Below the pieces are notes generated by a model, which did no database searches, was not told the DNA's origin, and was given only the letters and a program-made list of their open reading frames with translations. The translations under genes were made by a program, and so were the position numbers. DNA of 64,000 nt, from assembly GCF_001723685.1 (NCBI RefSeq), contig NZ_MCBX01000006.1, forward strand, positions 54,718-118,717, in the 5' to 3' direction. Shown one piece after another: positions 29,221-38,811 of the stretch. Every line of letters starts with the position of its first letter. Positions within the stretch are counted from its first letter, which is position 1. The stretch is from Candidatus Marithrix sp. Canyon 246. Its GTDB lineage: Bacteria; Pseudomonadota; Gammaproteobacteria; Beggiatoales; Beggiatoaceae.

Positions 29221-30843
29221 TTATTTTTCCTTTAATTGTTTTGCAAAAAAGTCATATAATGGACGTTCATGTTCTTCATAATGATATTGCTTCAAATGAC
29301 GACCAGATATAGACTGACGAATATCAGCTATTCCTTCATAACAATACATTCCAAACAAATCTTCAAGAACATGATGAGTTGCAATCAACTCTCCTCCAGT
29401 ATAGCGGCGCACAATAGGATGTAAGAAGACATTGGTATAAGATTTGTCATGACTAGGGTGACGATCAATCGCAAAAACGTCTCCATCCCAATCCCCCCAT
29501 TCAAAAGTAATAATATAGTAATGCTCACTTTTACCAAAGGGGCTATCATGGATATAATCCACAGGGAGTTCAGGATAGTATTGTGCTTGTTTATTCTGTT
29601 CATCTACAACAATAAGGTCACACAAGAAGCCAAATTGGGCCCATAGCGCGGAGGTACGACAAATCCGCGCCATTGTAGCTTTTTGCAAGTTTGCGCTGCT
29701 TGCCTCAACTAAATTGTTAGGTAATTGTTGCTGATGATATTTTGATTCTATGAAGTGATAAAGTGTTCTAATGTTGTACCTAAATCCATCAATAAAAGCA
29801 GATGATGACTTCTTAAAATCTCTTGCCTGCATATGTGTCCCAGCAAAAAATAAGCCCGGAACATTGGAAGATTCCCACATACTTGTCATTGCTGGCAATC
29901 TCCCATTTAGGATAAGTTTGGGACAACACGTATCATCAAAAATGGAGTCATCAAACTTAAATCCAGTACACCTGATAACTCGATCATACGCCAATTCTTC
30001 AACTTCACTATTAGCATGTGTATAGTTTATAGTGACCACAAAGGTTTTATTCCTTCGTTCAATTTTTTCAATAGTCCCATCAAGCGCACCATTCAAAAGT
30101 TTCAACTGATAGGTATCCAGAATTCTAGTGTAATCAGCACGTAGATGCCCCGGATGTCTTGTTTGCCATGCTAGCTCAACTGACTCTGGGCTGGCGAGAT
30201 GAACAAGTGAAGCAGTTTCCAGAATATTATCCGCAATTTCAAACCCAGAGTTAGCTTTACCAATGATCAGCACCTTTTGTCCAAGAAAATCTTCTGGGTT
30301 CATTGAAACATTTTCGTAGCCTTCTTCTACTGTTTCAATACCGGGTATTTCAGGAATATAAGGTTTGGAAAACCCAGTAGCCACTATCAAACAACGGCAA
30401 ATATACACAGAGTTATTCTGATCAACTAAACAAAAAAAACCGTTATTGTCTTTTGAAACCTGAACAATTTTAGTTCTCTGTTGTATTTTGAGAGAATACC
30501 GTGTTGCAAAATCCTTGAGATAGCTCAACATTTCGTTGGAATGTGGATAAAGTCGTTTGCTGTAATCTCTGAACAAAAAATCATAGTCATCAGTTAAAAG
30601 AGAATTCCAATCCCATCGTAATTGGATTTCAGGATCGTCATAGATGGAATGAACTTTATTGAATGAAATTAATTTATTGTTTTTGGGATATTTCGTAAAA
30701 AATGATCCCACTTCCTTGGCATCAAGGATCAAATAATTATGTCCAGCCTTTTCAAGAAAGTATCCTAATTGCAGCCCCGCTGGACCAGCTCCAATAACTA
30801 CATAATCATATGTGCTATTTTTATCCATAAATGATTCCGCCAT
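29221..30843 (-). CDS. FOXRED2-like FAD-dependent oxidoreductase/monooxygenase
   Basis: A 540-residue flavoprotein. The FAD motif is VVIGAGPAGLQLGYFLE (about 15-31), the second dinucleotide site VLIIGKANSGFEIADNI (about 195), and the C-terminal region VPGLFFAGTHMQARDF. Several blocks strongly resemble animal FOXRED2 (GSFFTKYPKNNKLIS, WDWNSLL, EGYENVSMNPEDFLGQ, ILDTYQLK, YDRVIRCTGFKFD), which is uncommon in bacteria and mostly known from natural product clusters. It likely oxidises or hydroxylates the pathway intermediate. It lies 10 bases after the methyltransferase gene. ATG 30843 or the in-frame ATG five codons later could be used. Confidence 0.88.
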   Translation of the reverse strand: MAESFMDKNSTYDYVVIGAGPAGLQLGYFLEKAGHNYLILDAKEVGSFFTKYPKNNKLISFNKVHSIYDDPEIQLRWDWNSLLTDDYDFLFRDYSKRLYPHSNEMLSYLKDFATRYSLKIQQRTKIVQVSKDNNGFFCLVDQNNSVYICRCLIVATGFSKPYIPEIPGIETVEEGYENVSMNPEDFLGQKVLIIGKANSGFEIADNILETASLVHLASPESVELAWQTRHPGHLRADYTRILDTYQLKLLNGALDGTIEKIERRNKTFVVTINYTHANSEVEELAYDRVIRCTGFKFDDSIFDDTCCPKLILNGRLPAMTSMWESSNVPGLFFAGTHMQARDFKKSSSAFIDGFRYNIRTLYHFIESKYHQQQLPNNLVEASSANLQKATMARICRTSALWAQFGFLCDLIVVDEQNKQAQYYPELPVDYIHDSPFGKSEHYYIITFEWGDWDGDVFAIDRHPSHDKSYTNVFLHPIVRRYTGGELIATHHVLEDLFGMYCYEGIADIRQSISGRHLKQYHYEEHERPLYDFFAKQLKEK

Positions 30844-30853
30844 TGTAAAAAAA

Positions 30854-31864
30854 CTATTTCACTCCAACAATAAGATGTTTATCGCCGTTGGAAGTGACTA
30901 CCTTAAATTCTTTAAATCCCACTTCTTCAAGCCAAGATGTATATTCTTCTGCGGAGCTGTGTTTCCCCCAAGTTTCAAGGAACATAGCAAGATTCATCAT
31001 GGCTGTAGGCAATGGGCCTGTTTTATCATCGTTGAATAACTTTTCTAAAATGAAAATTTTGCCACCTTCAGGGAGTTGACAGTAAATTTTATTAATAAGT
31101 TCAGTCCCCACCTCTCTTGTCCAATCAGATAATATATAGCCGATAGAATACGCATCTCCCTTGGGAAGTTCGCCTTTAAAGAAGTCACCCGCCCTGAACG
31201 ACAATCGCTCCTCAAGATTAAATTCACGTTTCTTGTCTTCTAAGAAAGGTTGAATTTTGGGCAGATCGAACACAATGGCATTTAATTCTGGATTATTTTC
31301 CAATGCTGCAATGGCAAATGATCCGCTACAACCTCCTATATCAATCAAAGTCTTAATGCCATTCATGGGGAATTTATGCGTTAATTCGCGAGCAGGTGTA
31401 ATACCCATAGCCCACATACTCTCTACGAATTTTTTTAAACTTTCCTGATCAGCATAAATATCATCAAAAATGTTTGGCTTAACTTCTGTGCCAAATACTT
31501 TGCTCCATTGAGGTTTAGCCTCAAATAGCCCATTTTTTAAAAAACGGAAAATATCCATCGTCAGTGTTTGGTAATGAGAAAAAATATTTCCCAAGTAATT
31601 TGGCGACGATTTTTGGAGAAAACTTTGCAGCGTATCTGGCACTTGAAAAATTTGCCCCTTTTTTTCAAGCAAACCTGCTGCTGTTGCGGCAAGTAAGAGC
31701 CTTTCCATGCCATCAAGACTAGTTTTGCTCCAATTAGCTAGGTTTTCTGCTGTATCTCCTTTATTTAAAATAATGCGATCAAACACACCTAATTCGTCAC
31801 CAACGTAAAGAACGTGGGATGACATGAAGCCATACATTGCGTTATTGAGTACATTAGGTATCAT
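30854..31864 (-). CDS. SAM-dependent O-methyltransferase (Methyltransf_2 / acetylserotonin type)
   Basis: 336 residues. The N-terminal dimerisation helix-turn-helix (residues 10-80, LYVGDELGVFDRI and GMERLLLAATAAGLL) is followed by the Rossmann fold: SAM motif TLIDIGGCSGSFAIAALE near 164-181, AIVFDLP near 190, and YILSDWTREVG, where the usual catalytic His of VLHDW is Ser (position LSDW). The His-to-Ser change may mean a different reaction than simple O-methylation. ATG 31864 overlaps the end of the decarboxylase gene by 11 bases. It is a tailoring step of the cluster product. Confidence 0.9.
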   Translation of the reverse strand: MIPNVLNNAMYGFMSSHVLYVGDELGVFDRIILNKGDTAENLANWSKTSLDGMERLLLAATAAGLLEKKGQIFQVPDTLQSFLQKSSPNYLGNIFSHYQTLTMDIFRFLKNGLFEAKPQWSKVFGTEVKPNIFDDIYADQESLKKFVESMWAMGITPARELTHKFPMNGIKTLIDIGGCSGSFAIAALENNPELNAIVFDLPKIQPFLEDKKREFNLEERLSFRAGDFFKGELPKGDAYSIGYILSDWTREVGTELINKIYCQLPEGGKIFILEKLFNDDKTGPLPTAMMNLAMFLETWGKHSSAEEYTSWLEEVGFKEFKVVTSNGDKHLIVGVK

Positions 31865-33266
31865 AATTAGTATCCAAGTATGTCAAGATAGTTTGTACAA
31901 GTTCATATACATGACTGGACTCTGTGGCAAAATTGCTGATAGCTGCACGCAGATAATGATGCCCCCGCCAATCAAGGAGAGTTACATAATGGTTAGAAGC
32001 AACAAGAAAACGTTGTATTGCCATTGTTACTGTGTCCGGTGACTTTATTTGACCTACGCGAAAACAACAGACCGGTAAAACTGGTTTATGAAGCAGTTCT
32101 AATACATCTGTGGCAATAACAGTAGCTGCTAAGTCGTGGGTAACTTTTAAGTTATGGCTTAATATACGTTTATAACCTTGCTCGCCTAAATGACGAAACG
32201 CAAGCCATAGCCCAAGCGTGCGCCACTGTCGGGTGCCGGAAAAGCTCATCTGAAAAATGTCAAGTTCATCTGTTTCTTCCCAATAATGGCCAGTTGCATA
32301 GAAACTTTTGCGTAATTCTTCACCATTCTTGACCAATAAGCAGCCTATACCAAAGGATACAAAGAACCATTTACAGGGATCTAATGTTACTGAATCTGCT
32401 CTTTCAATACCTGTGAAAAATTGACGAGTCTCTGCCAAATTAGCATAGGCTCCGCCGGCGGCGCCGTCCACATGAAACCACATATTATGATGAGCTGCCA
32501 CATCTGCTAATGTATCTAGGGCATCCACAGCACCTGTGGCACTTGTTCCAGCCACACCTATTAGGCAAATTGGTTGATATCCTTGGCGCAAATCGCGTTG
32601 AATTGTATCCTCAAGAGCGTTTAAATCAATACAACCTTGTTCATCAATTTCTATAAGTCGCAGAGATTCTCGGCCTAGCCCAAGAAAATCAAGAGATTTC
32701 CATACAGAAAAGTGTCCTTCTCTTGACATGTATATGGTGGGCTTATTAGCACTCCTCACGCCTTTGCTTTGCACTTCTCGTCCCAATAAAGTATCCCGTG
32801 CGAGCTTGAGGGCACTTGCGTTTGCCATAGTGCCACCATTAGTGACTATGCCATTGGGCAGATTTCCAGACGGTGTATGGTATCCTATGAATTCGGATAA
32901 CCAGTGTAATGTTTCCGTCTCAATGGCAGTTGCGGCAGGCCCTGCACGCCATGCCCCCGGGGTTTGGTTTAGCCCCATAGCAAGTAAGTCGCCAAGAACC
33001 GATACAGGCAGTGGTCTTGGGGATATATAGCCATAATATTGAGGATGCGAAACATTACAGTAGCCACTAAAAATGGTCTGGATTGCTTCTGCAACAGTTT
33101 CATCCATATTTTGTCCGTCGAATGGTAATGGCTCAGGTTTTGTTACACGGTGATACAATTCATCGTTCCAAGATAGTACTTTATAATTCTCAGGATGAGA
33201 GTATGCAGCAGCAAGGGTTTTTAGAATGGTAACACCAGCCTGTATAAAGTTATCAGTATCATCCAT
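31854..33266 (-). CDS. PLP-dependent group II amino acid decarboxylase
   Basis: About 470 residues from ATG 33266, which overlaps the upstream stop (ATGGATGA) and is preferred over the in-frame codon at 33305. Fold-type I aminotransferase-like decarboxylase: GIVTNGGTMANASALKLAR, the His-bearing SREGHFSVWKSLDFLG, aspartate of WFHVDGAAGGAYAN, and PLP lysine in TLDPCKWFFVSFGIGC (DPCKW in place of the common DPHKW). Relatives act on aromatic amino acids or glutamate/aspartate. In the operon it probably makes the amine building block. The Cys before the PLP lysine is a marker of the subfamily. Confidence 0.88.
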   Translation of the reverse strand: MDDTDNFIQAGVTILKTLAAAYSHPENYKVLSWNDELYHRVTKPEPLPFDGQNMDETVAEAIQTIFSGYCNVSHPQYYGYISPRPLPVSVLGDLLAMGLNQTPGAWRAGPAATAIETETLHWLSEFIGYHTPSGNLPNGIVTNGGTMANASALKLARDTLLGREVQSKGVRSANKPTIYMSREGHFSVWKSLDFLGLGRESLRLIEIDEQGCIDLNALEDTIQRDLRQGYQPICLIGVAGTSATGAVDALDTLADVAAHHNMWFHVDGAAGGAYANLAETRQFFTGIERADSVTLDPCKWFFVSFGIGCLLVKNGEELRKSFYATGHYWEETDELDIFQMSFSGTRQWRTLGLWLAFRHLGEQGYKRILSHNLKVTHDLAATVIATDVLELLHKPVLPVCCFRVGQIKSPDTVTMAIQRFLVASNHYVTLLDWRGHHYLRAAISNFATESSHVYELVQTILTYLDTNYDT

Positions 33267-34383
33267 TTTCAGTATCAACTGTAAGAATAAATGCCTGTTG
33301 TCCATACGGCTGCCCGTTGATCAACACTTCAAAAATATGTTCCCCTGTATAATATCGGCGCGTCGTAATGACACGAAACTTATGCTTGCGCGTTAATGAC
33401 AGTGATTGTCGATGTTTAAGAGTCTGTGTAGTCCATTTAAATACCTTGGGTAACAATTTGCCATTTGCTTTGCGATGGTGGATATTATAATCAATAACAA
33501 TACGTTGTGTATCGTCTGTCAAGGAGCGCAGTTTCAACGATACCTCCAATGCCTCACCCATGCAAATCGAAGAACAGGCAATAGTGATATTTTCTATCTC
33601 CACTAGGGGATTAGCTGTAAATCCTATCACTTCAAACACTCCCGGATGCCCTTGTTTTATTAGTGTCCTACAGGCATGTCGAATCAGTTTACGCATTTCG
33701 TTGCTGGTATCTTTTGACCATTTTATGACAGTTTCGACAACTTTGTCAGGGTGATCTTTGGCTATGTCGTTGAGATTATTAGCTACGGAACGGCGCACCA
33801 CAGGATCAGGATCGGTACGCAGTTTCCAAAGCAGTTCCAATAGCTGTGACGGATCGCTCTGAAAGGCAGGAAGTCGCCCCGCCCAAGGTAATCGCGGGCG
33901 TGTGCCTTCAGATACTAACCGTCGCACATGCGGATTTGGATCACTTGACCACCGATCTAGGTACTGCAAAGTTAGCTCTGGATATTGGTTTAAGAATGGT
34001 CTGATAGCGAACTCAGCAGTGAACAAAGGAGTCAGGTGATAAAGCGCATCAAGTGACTCTTCAAAATATTCTAAGCCAAACGTCTCAACAAAATGACACA
34101 ATGGCCACACTTCAAAGCCGCTCATTGGTGCTAAATCGCTATCAACACCAGCCACCTGTTTGATTTGCTCCACTGCCCTAGGATAGTAGGGATCAAGATT
34201 TTTATGCAAGGCCGATGCTATGTGTCGCACACGATCTTTCATCTGCAAATCTTCAAGCCCCATTGTTGTCTCTTTGATAAAGTTCTCCGTCCGAAATTTG
34301 GGTACTACATGGGCACATCGGTGCGCTAGAGATTTAACAGTAGCAAGATTGTAATATTGCTTGAACGATGCTTCATTGGCCAT
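33259..34383 (-). CDS. AlkC-type DNA alkylation repair glycosylase (HEAT-like repeats + Ig-like domain)
   Basis: 374 residues. Residues 1-250 are HEAT-like repeats of the AlkC/AlkD superfamily, with the AlkC signature DPNPHVRRLVSEGTRPRLPW and further repeats (DPDPVVRRSVANNLNDIAKD, EMRKLIRHACRTLIK). The last 110 residues (TIACSSICMGEALEVSLKLR to the end) form the Ig-like domain found in AlkC. The family excises alkylated bases such as 3-methyladenine and 3-methylcytosine. It is embedded in a biosynthetic operon, overlapping the decarboxylase and 18 bases behind the exporter pair. AlkD relatives there (YtkR2 in yatakemycin) give self-resistance to DNA-alkylating products. The repair fold is sure; the resistance role is inference. 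Confidence 0.85.
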   Translation of the reverse strand: MANEASFKQYYNLATVKSLAHRCAHVVPKFRTENFIKETTMGLEDLQMKDRVRHIASALHKNLDPYYPRAVEQIKQVAGVDSDLAPMSGFEVWPLCHFVETFGLEYFEESLDALYHLTPLFTAEFAIRPFLNQYPELTLQYLDRWSSDPNPHVRRLVSEGTRPRLPWAGRLPAFQSDPSQLLELLWKLRTDPDPVVRRSVANNLNDIAKDHPDKVVETVIKWSKDTSNEMRKLIRHACRTLIKQGHPGVFEVIGFTANPLVEIENITIACSSICMGEALEVSLKLRSLTDDTQRIVIDYNIHHRKANGKLLPKVFKWTTQTLKHRQSLSLTRKHKFRVITTRRYYTGEHIFEVLINGQPYGQQAFILTVDTENG

Positions 34384-34401
34384 TGTCTGTTTTTCTCCAT
34401 A

Positions 34402-35178
34402 CTATCGAATTCTTTTCAACCGATTTTTATCAAAATCTCGATTGGTAAAGCCATTGCGGAACTTATAATCCTTCCATACCACCTCTGCTTTTTTGCCAGT
34501 TTGGTGGTTAATCATATTCTGAAGCTTAGCACGCCAATAATGACCTAGATAAAGTTGATAATTGTCATATGTCAACGTCTTGAGTGGAGAATTCTTGCGG
34601 TCATAAAAGACTTGCTTAATAAATCGGTAGTGTTCCTTATCTATCCAGACTTGCAAGCGCGTATAACCTGAATACTTATATCTAGGATACATATCCACCA
34701 CATAGGTATCAAGATCACCTAGTTTCTCATCTCGCTGGTACTTATAGCGGTATTTACCAACTTCAAATGAGCTAAGATCTTCGTATGCAAACTCGCTTCC
34801 CATAAAGCGACCTGACTTGTTTACAGAACTTATGCGCTTAACTCGTCTAAGCTGTGGCAAGTACAACCATTGATAGTCTGACCGTAGAACATGAGAAAAT
34901 ACTAAAAAAGCTGTTCCCTTAATATCTCTAGGTTGATCAAAGACAGTCAAACTTTTATCACCATCATTTTGAACTTCCATTGTGTTGATACGCATGTAAC
35001 GTACACTCTTATCACCGTTTCGGTTATACAGCGTCATTGTTAGTTTTGCGCTCATGTCTTGCCAATCTCTATCATGGTGATCCACCTGCTTTGCGATTTC
35101 TAAGCCGCGTTGTTCACTTGCTAGGGCATTTAATGTAAATAAATTTAGCAATGCTATTGTCAATAATCGTCTTTTCAT
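34402..35178 (-). CDS. LolA-like outer-membrane lipoprotein-sorting protein
   Basis: 258 residues with a signal peptide (MKRRLLTIALLNLFTLNALA). The body shows the LolA-like PF17131 pattern: LTMTLYNRNGDKSVRYMRIN, FDQPRDIKGTAFLVFSH, DYQWLYLPQLRRVKRI, and FMGSEFAYEDLSSFE. These proteins almost always accompany MMPL/RND exporters of the HpnN kind. Its start overlaps the stop of the RND gene by 4 bases (ATGA type). It probably carries the exported lipid-like or hydrophobic product across the periplasm. Confidence 0.92.
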   Translation of the reverse strand: MKRRLLTIALLNLFTLNALASEQRGLEIAKQVDHHDRDWQDMSAKLTMTLYNRNGDKSVRYMRINTMEVQNDGDKSLTVFDQPRDIKGTAFLVFSHVLRSDYQWLYLPQLRRVKRISSVNKSGRFMGSEFAYEDLSSFEVGKYRYKYQRDEKLGDLDTYVVDMYPRYKYSGYTRLQVWIDKEHYRFIKQVFYDRKNSPLKTLTYDNYQLYLGHYWRAKLQNMINHQTGKKAEVVWKDYKFRNGFTNRDFDKNRLKRIR

Positions 35179-37457
35179 TTGGATATAGCCTCCAATTTCA
35201 TTATAATAAGGGGTAATAAAAATAAATCTACAATAAGTGCAATGCCAATGGCTAGTCCAGCAGTTAAGCCCATGTCACTGTTTAGTTTGAATGTAGAAAG
35301 AGTTAAAACTAGAAAACCTGCCATTAAAGTTAAGGAAGTTATGACCAATGCTACGCCTACACTGGAAAATGCATAGCGCACTGCTTCTTCAGATGACAGA
35401 TTGCGCTCACGACGGGCACGAAGGTATTTGCTGAGGAAATGAACTGTATCATCTACCACAATTCCCAAAATCATACCTCCCATCATCGCTAACGATAGGC
35501 CAACTTCTCCAACAAACAGCCCCCATACACCAAGTGTTACTGCTATGGGTACCAAGTTTGAAACCAAGCTCAACATACCCACTTTGAAGGAGCGTAAAAC
35601 CAAAATCAGCAATACACTAATCAGAACCAAAGCTGCGACTGTACCACCAATCATGCTGCGAATGTTACGGTCTCCTATATGAGAAAACATCAGAGTGGTA
35701 CTCGCACCTACCGCTGTGATATTCTGAGCGTTATCTGTCAACCAATTCGCTATCCGCTTTTCTAAGACTAACATACCATTTGTAGACATGTTTTTCAACG
35801 TCACCACTAGCCTAGTAGCTGACTTGTCGATGTTTATTTGATTGGTGATATCCAATCCATAAGGTAAAGAAAGTTCGTAAAGTAATAGATACTGAGCTGT
35901 CAATTCACGATTTTCAGGCAAACGGTACCATTCCTCTTTGTCTTCATGCATGTTCTTATTGATACGTTTAATGACATCAGTGATGGTAGCAACATGTAGC
36001 ACTTCTGGTTGTGTGCGTAACCAATGTGAGAATTTTTCTACTGTGGCGAGAAAAGAAGGTTCACTGATTCCACCAGATTCGGCAGCCTTCAACGAATATT
36101 CAATATTGAATAAGCCAGTAAGGTTTTCAGTTGTAAAATCGTTGGCTTGACGGAATGTAATGGATTCATCAAACCATTCAGGGTATTTGTCATTTAATTC
36201 ATTCCGTGGAATCATGGCTATAAATACTAATATAATAAGAGACAAGCTTGTTAACAAAAGGATACGCTTATGTATAACAAAATTTGCTAAAGCAAGCATC
36301 ATTTTTTCGTAGCGATCACCTGAAACCTTCACACGCAAAGGCAATACTGCAATCAAAGCAGGCAAGAATGTTATTGAAAGCAGAAAAGCCATACCTACGC
36401 CCAAGGCGACAATGTTGCCTAAATCACGGAATGGCGGTACCTCACTAAAATTCATACTCAAAAAACCCACTGCTGTAGTAAGGCTAGTAATGAATACAGG
36501 CGACAAGTTAATGCGTAAACTCTCCTCCACAGCCTCATGCCGATTACGCCCTTCGCGCATGGCATGTAAAAAACTAACCAGTACATGCACCCCATAAGCC
36601 ACAGAAACAGTGAGAATTATGGTAGGCGCAATTGTGGAAAGCGTCGTCAGGTTAGTACCCAACCAACCTGATATCCCCAAGCCACTGTACATGGACATAA
36701 ATATAGTAAGTACTGCTGCCACTGTGGCAAGAAAACTGCGAAGTAACAACAATAAAACCAGAGCAATTACCACGTACATAAGCGGTATTAAGGTTTCGTT
36801 ATCCGCCATCGCTGATTCCATGAATGCATTGTTATACATAACCATACCAGTTAGATGTATCGTCAGATTTGGATAATCCGTTTGTAGGCGAGTTGCCAAG
36901 TCTCGCACAAACATCACGATCTCATAGTTCTCCATTGGAGAAACACCGGGTAGTTGTACAGTCACGTTCACACCAGCAACATGTGCTTGTGGGGATACTA
37001 ATTTACCCACTAGAGTTGGTTCAGACAAAGCAATAGCTTTAACCTGTTTAAGTTGTTTGTCATCTAGGTTTTGGGCATCACGCACCAAATCACCAACAAC
37101 CACTTCATCACCTATAGCATAGCTATACTGGAAATTAGTGATGGATTCCACCCGTGTGGAATAGGGGGTTTTCCATGCTTCTCTTGTGAGTTGCTCAATG
37201 GCAGCCAAATTCTTTTGACTGAAAATTTGACCATCTTTAGGGGCAATCACAAACAAAATATTGTCTGCTTTTTCATAAGTATTCTGTAGTTCTTCAAAAG
37301 CGCGTAGTTCAGGGTTGTCTTCTGAAAAATACACCCGATAATCGGTGGAAAATCCTAACCATTTTCCACCGAACGCTGCCGCACCCGCAAACGCGAGCGA
37401 AACAAGTAAGATGATCCAGCGCCACCGAACCACTGCTTTCGCAAATAAGTCAATCAT
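35175..37457 (-). CDS. RND/MMPL-family exporter
   Basis: 760 residues with two six-helix halves, each with a large periplasmic loop. The conserved permease stretches include SMYSGLGISGWLGTNLTTLS, TAVGFLSMNFSEVPPFRDLG and, in the second half, GGMILGIVVDDTVHFLSKYL plus SLTLMAGFLVLTLS. It is proton-driven and resembles HpnN-type hydrophobic-compound exporters. It is 13 bases behind the P450 gene and coupled to the LolA-like gene. In this operon it most likely exports the pathway product and gives the first layer of self-protection. Confidence 0.92.
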   Translation of the reverse strand: MIDLFAKAVVRWRWIILLVSLAFAGAAAFGGKWLGFSTDYRVYFSEDNPELRAFEELQNTYEKADNILFVIAPKDGQIFSQKNLAAIEQLTREAWKTPYSTRVESITNFQYSYAIGDEVVVGDLVRDAQNLDDKQLKQVKAIALSEPTLVGKLVSPQAHVAGVNVTVQLPGVSPMENYEIVMFVRDLATRLQTDYPNLTIHLTGMVMYNNAFMESAMADNETLIPLMYVVIALVLLLLLRSFLATVAAVLTIFMSMYSGLGISGWLGTNLTTLSTIAPTIILTVSVAYGVHVLVSFLHAMREGRNRHEAVEESLRINLSPVFITSLTTAVGFLSMNFSEVPPFRDLGNIVALGVGMAFLLSITFLPALIAVLPLRVKVSGDRYEKMMLALANFVIHKRILLLTSLSLIILVFIAMIPRNELNDKYPEWFDESITFRQANDFTTENLTGLFNIEYSLKAAESGGISEPSFLATVEKFSHWLRTQPEVLHVATITDVIKRINKNMHEDKEEWYRLPENRELTAQYLLLYELSLPYGLDITNQINIDKSATRLVVTLKNMSTNGMLVLEKRIANWLTDNAQNITAVGASTTLMFSHIGDRNIRSMIGGTVAALVLISVLLILVLRSFKVGMLSLVSNLVPIAVTLGVWGLFVGEVGLSLAMMGGMILGIVVDDTVHFLSKYLRARRERNLSSEEAVRYAFSSVGVALVITSLTLMAGFLVLTLSTFKLNSDMGLTAGLAIGIALIVDLFLLPLIIMKLEAISK

Positions 37458-37470
37458 AGTTTAGATAACC

Positions 37471-38811
37471 TTAATAATTTAAATGTGTTAACCGCATCCA
37501 TAGACCCTCTTTTGACCGTAGCACAAAAAGGCAATCAATCTCAACGGGATGCAATGCGGACAGTTCTATGCGATAACGCTTCAGAATTTCACCGATTATT
37601 ATCTGTGCCTCAAGCTTAGTTAAACCAATACCAATACATCTCATATGACCACCACCAAAAGGAAAATAAGCGTATTTTTCTCGCTCCTCAGTGTGTTCAA
37701 AACGTGCAGGATTAAATACCGCAGGATTATCCCAAAAGCGAGAGTCACGGTGAGTAACATAGGGACTCAGGATAATGTTTGAGTTCGGGGGGATATGATA
37801 ACCACCTAATTCAGTTTCTGTAGAAGATTTGCGATCCACTAACCAAAGTGGTGGGCGTAAACGAATTGCCTCTGAGAATACATTATCGAAATATGGTAGG
37901 TTAGCAAATCCTAAGTGTCCCTCTTTTGTTTCTTTTAAAGTAGTCAACATTTCCTGCCGAACCTGTGTCTGTATATCAGGATAGCGAGCTAGATAATAAA
38001 GTGTCCATACCATTGCGATGGCAACGGTGTCAAATCCTGCCAAAAATATTCCCATTATTTCATGAAGAATTTCCTGATCCTTAAGTTCGCTGTCCTGATC
38101 ACGATTATGAAGCAATGTGGACAGAAAAGATCCACTATCATCAGGTGTTTTACGCTGCTGTGCAATGATGTCAAGTATGATCTTGCTAATTTCGTTTGCA
38201 GCAGAGCGCAGGTGGCGGTTATTCCGCGTTGGCACCCAAAGAGGTAGTGGAAGTGCTTCGGACATGCGATAATTCATGCTTTTAAGACTCATAGACCAAG
38301 CCTTAGCAACCGCTACCAACATTTTGTTATCCAGTCCACTACCAAAAAGGAAGTGGGTGATAACTTTCATGGCATAGCCAACCATAGCTTCTTGGACATC
38401 TATCAAATGTCCTGCTTGTTGCTCTGTTTCCCATTGTTCAACTATCTCCACAGCGTTTTTGTGTATCTGTGGTGCTAGCATAGCTAGACGATTCTTGTTA
38501 AAGGCAGGTGCCACCCTATGCCGTTGGCGCAACCACTGCTCACCGTCGGCAATGATCATGCTGCCACCAGCCAGCGGCTCAAACAATGCGGAAAAATCGC
38601 TGCGACCAAAAGATTTGTCATCAAATACGCGGACAATATCTTGCGGATTAAATACCAAATACACACTAAACGGCCCCAACCGAAGCTTCACCACATCACC
38701 ATACTCACACCGACATTGGAGTAAAAGTTGCAAAGGTCTGTTTCTAAACGCTCTAAGATTGCCAAGCAATCTGTCGCCATGCGGACCTGGTACAGTGTTC
38801 ATAATATCCAT
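37471..38811 (-). CDS. Cytochrome P450 monooxygenase
   Basis: 446 residues from ATG 38811, the start in the TGATG overlap with the preceding gene. P450 marks: I-helix GIFLAGFDTVAIAMVW near 255, ExxR in SEAIRLRPPLW near 313, PERF-like PARFEHTEE, and haem loop FPFGGGHMRCIGIGLTKLEA near 395-414 with the thiolate Cys. It resembles the bacterial CYP class that includes fatty-acid and terpene hydroxylases (opening PGPHGDRLLGNLRAFRNRPL). No ferredoxin partner is nearby. It probably hydroxylates or couples the scaffold. Confidence 0.94.
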   Translation of the reverse strand: MDIMNTVPGPHGDRLLGNLRAFRNRPLQLLLQCRCEYGDVVKLRLGPFSVYLVFNPQDIVRVFDDKSFGRSDFSALFEPLAGGSMIIADGEQWLRQRHRVAPAFNKNRLAMLAPQIHKNAVEIVEQWETEQQAGHLIDVQEAMVGYAMKVITHFLFGSGLDNKMLVAVAKAWSMSLKSMNYRMSEALPLPLWVPTRNNRHLRSAANEISKIILDIIAQQRKTPDDSGSFLSTLLHNRDQDSELKDQEILHEIMGIFLAGFDTVAIAMVWTLYYLARYPDIQTQVRQEMLTTLKETKEGHLGFANLPYFDNVFSEAIRLRPPLWLVDRKSSTETELGGYHIPPNSNIILSPYVTHRDSRFWDNPAVFNPARFEHTEEREKYAYFPFGGGHMRCIGIGLTKLEAQIIIGEILKRYRIELSALHPVEIDCLFVLRSKEGLWMRLTHLNY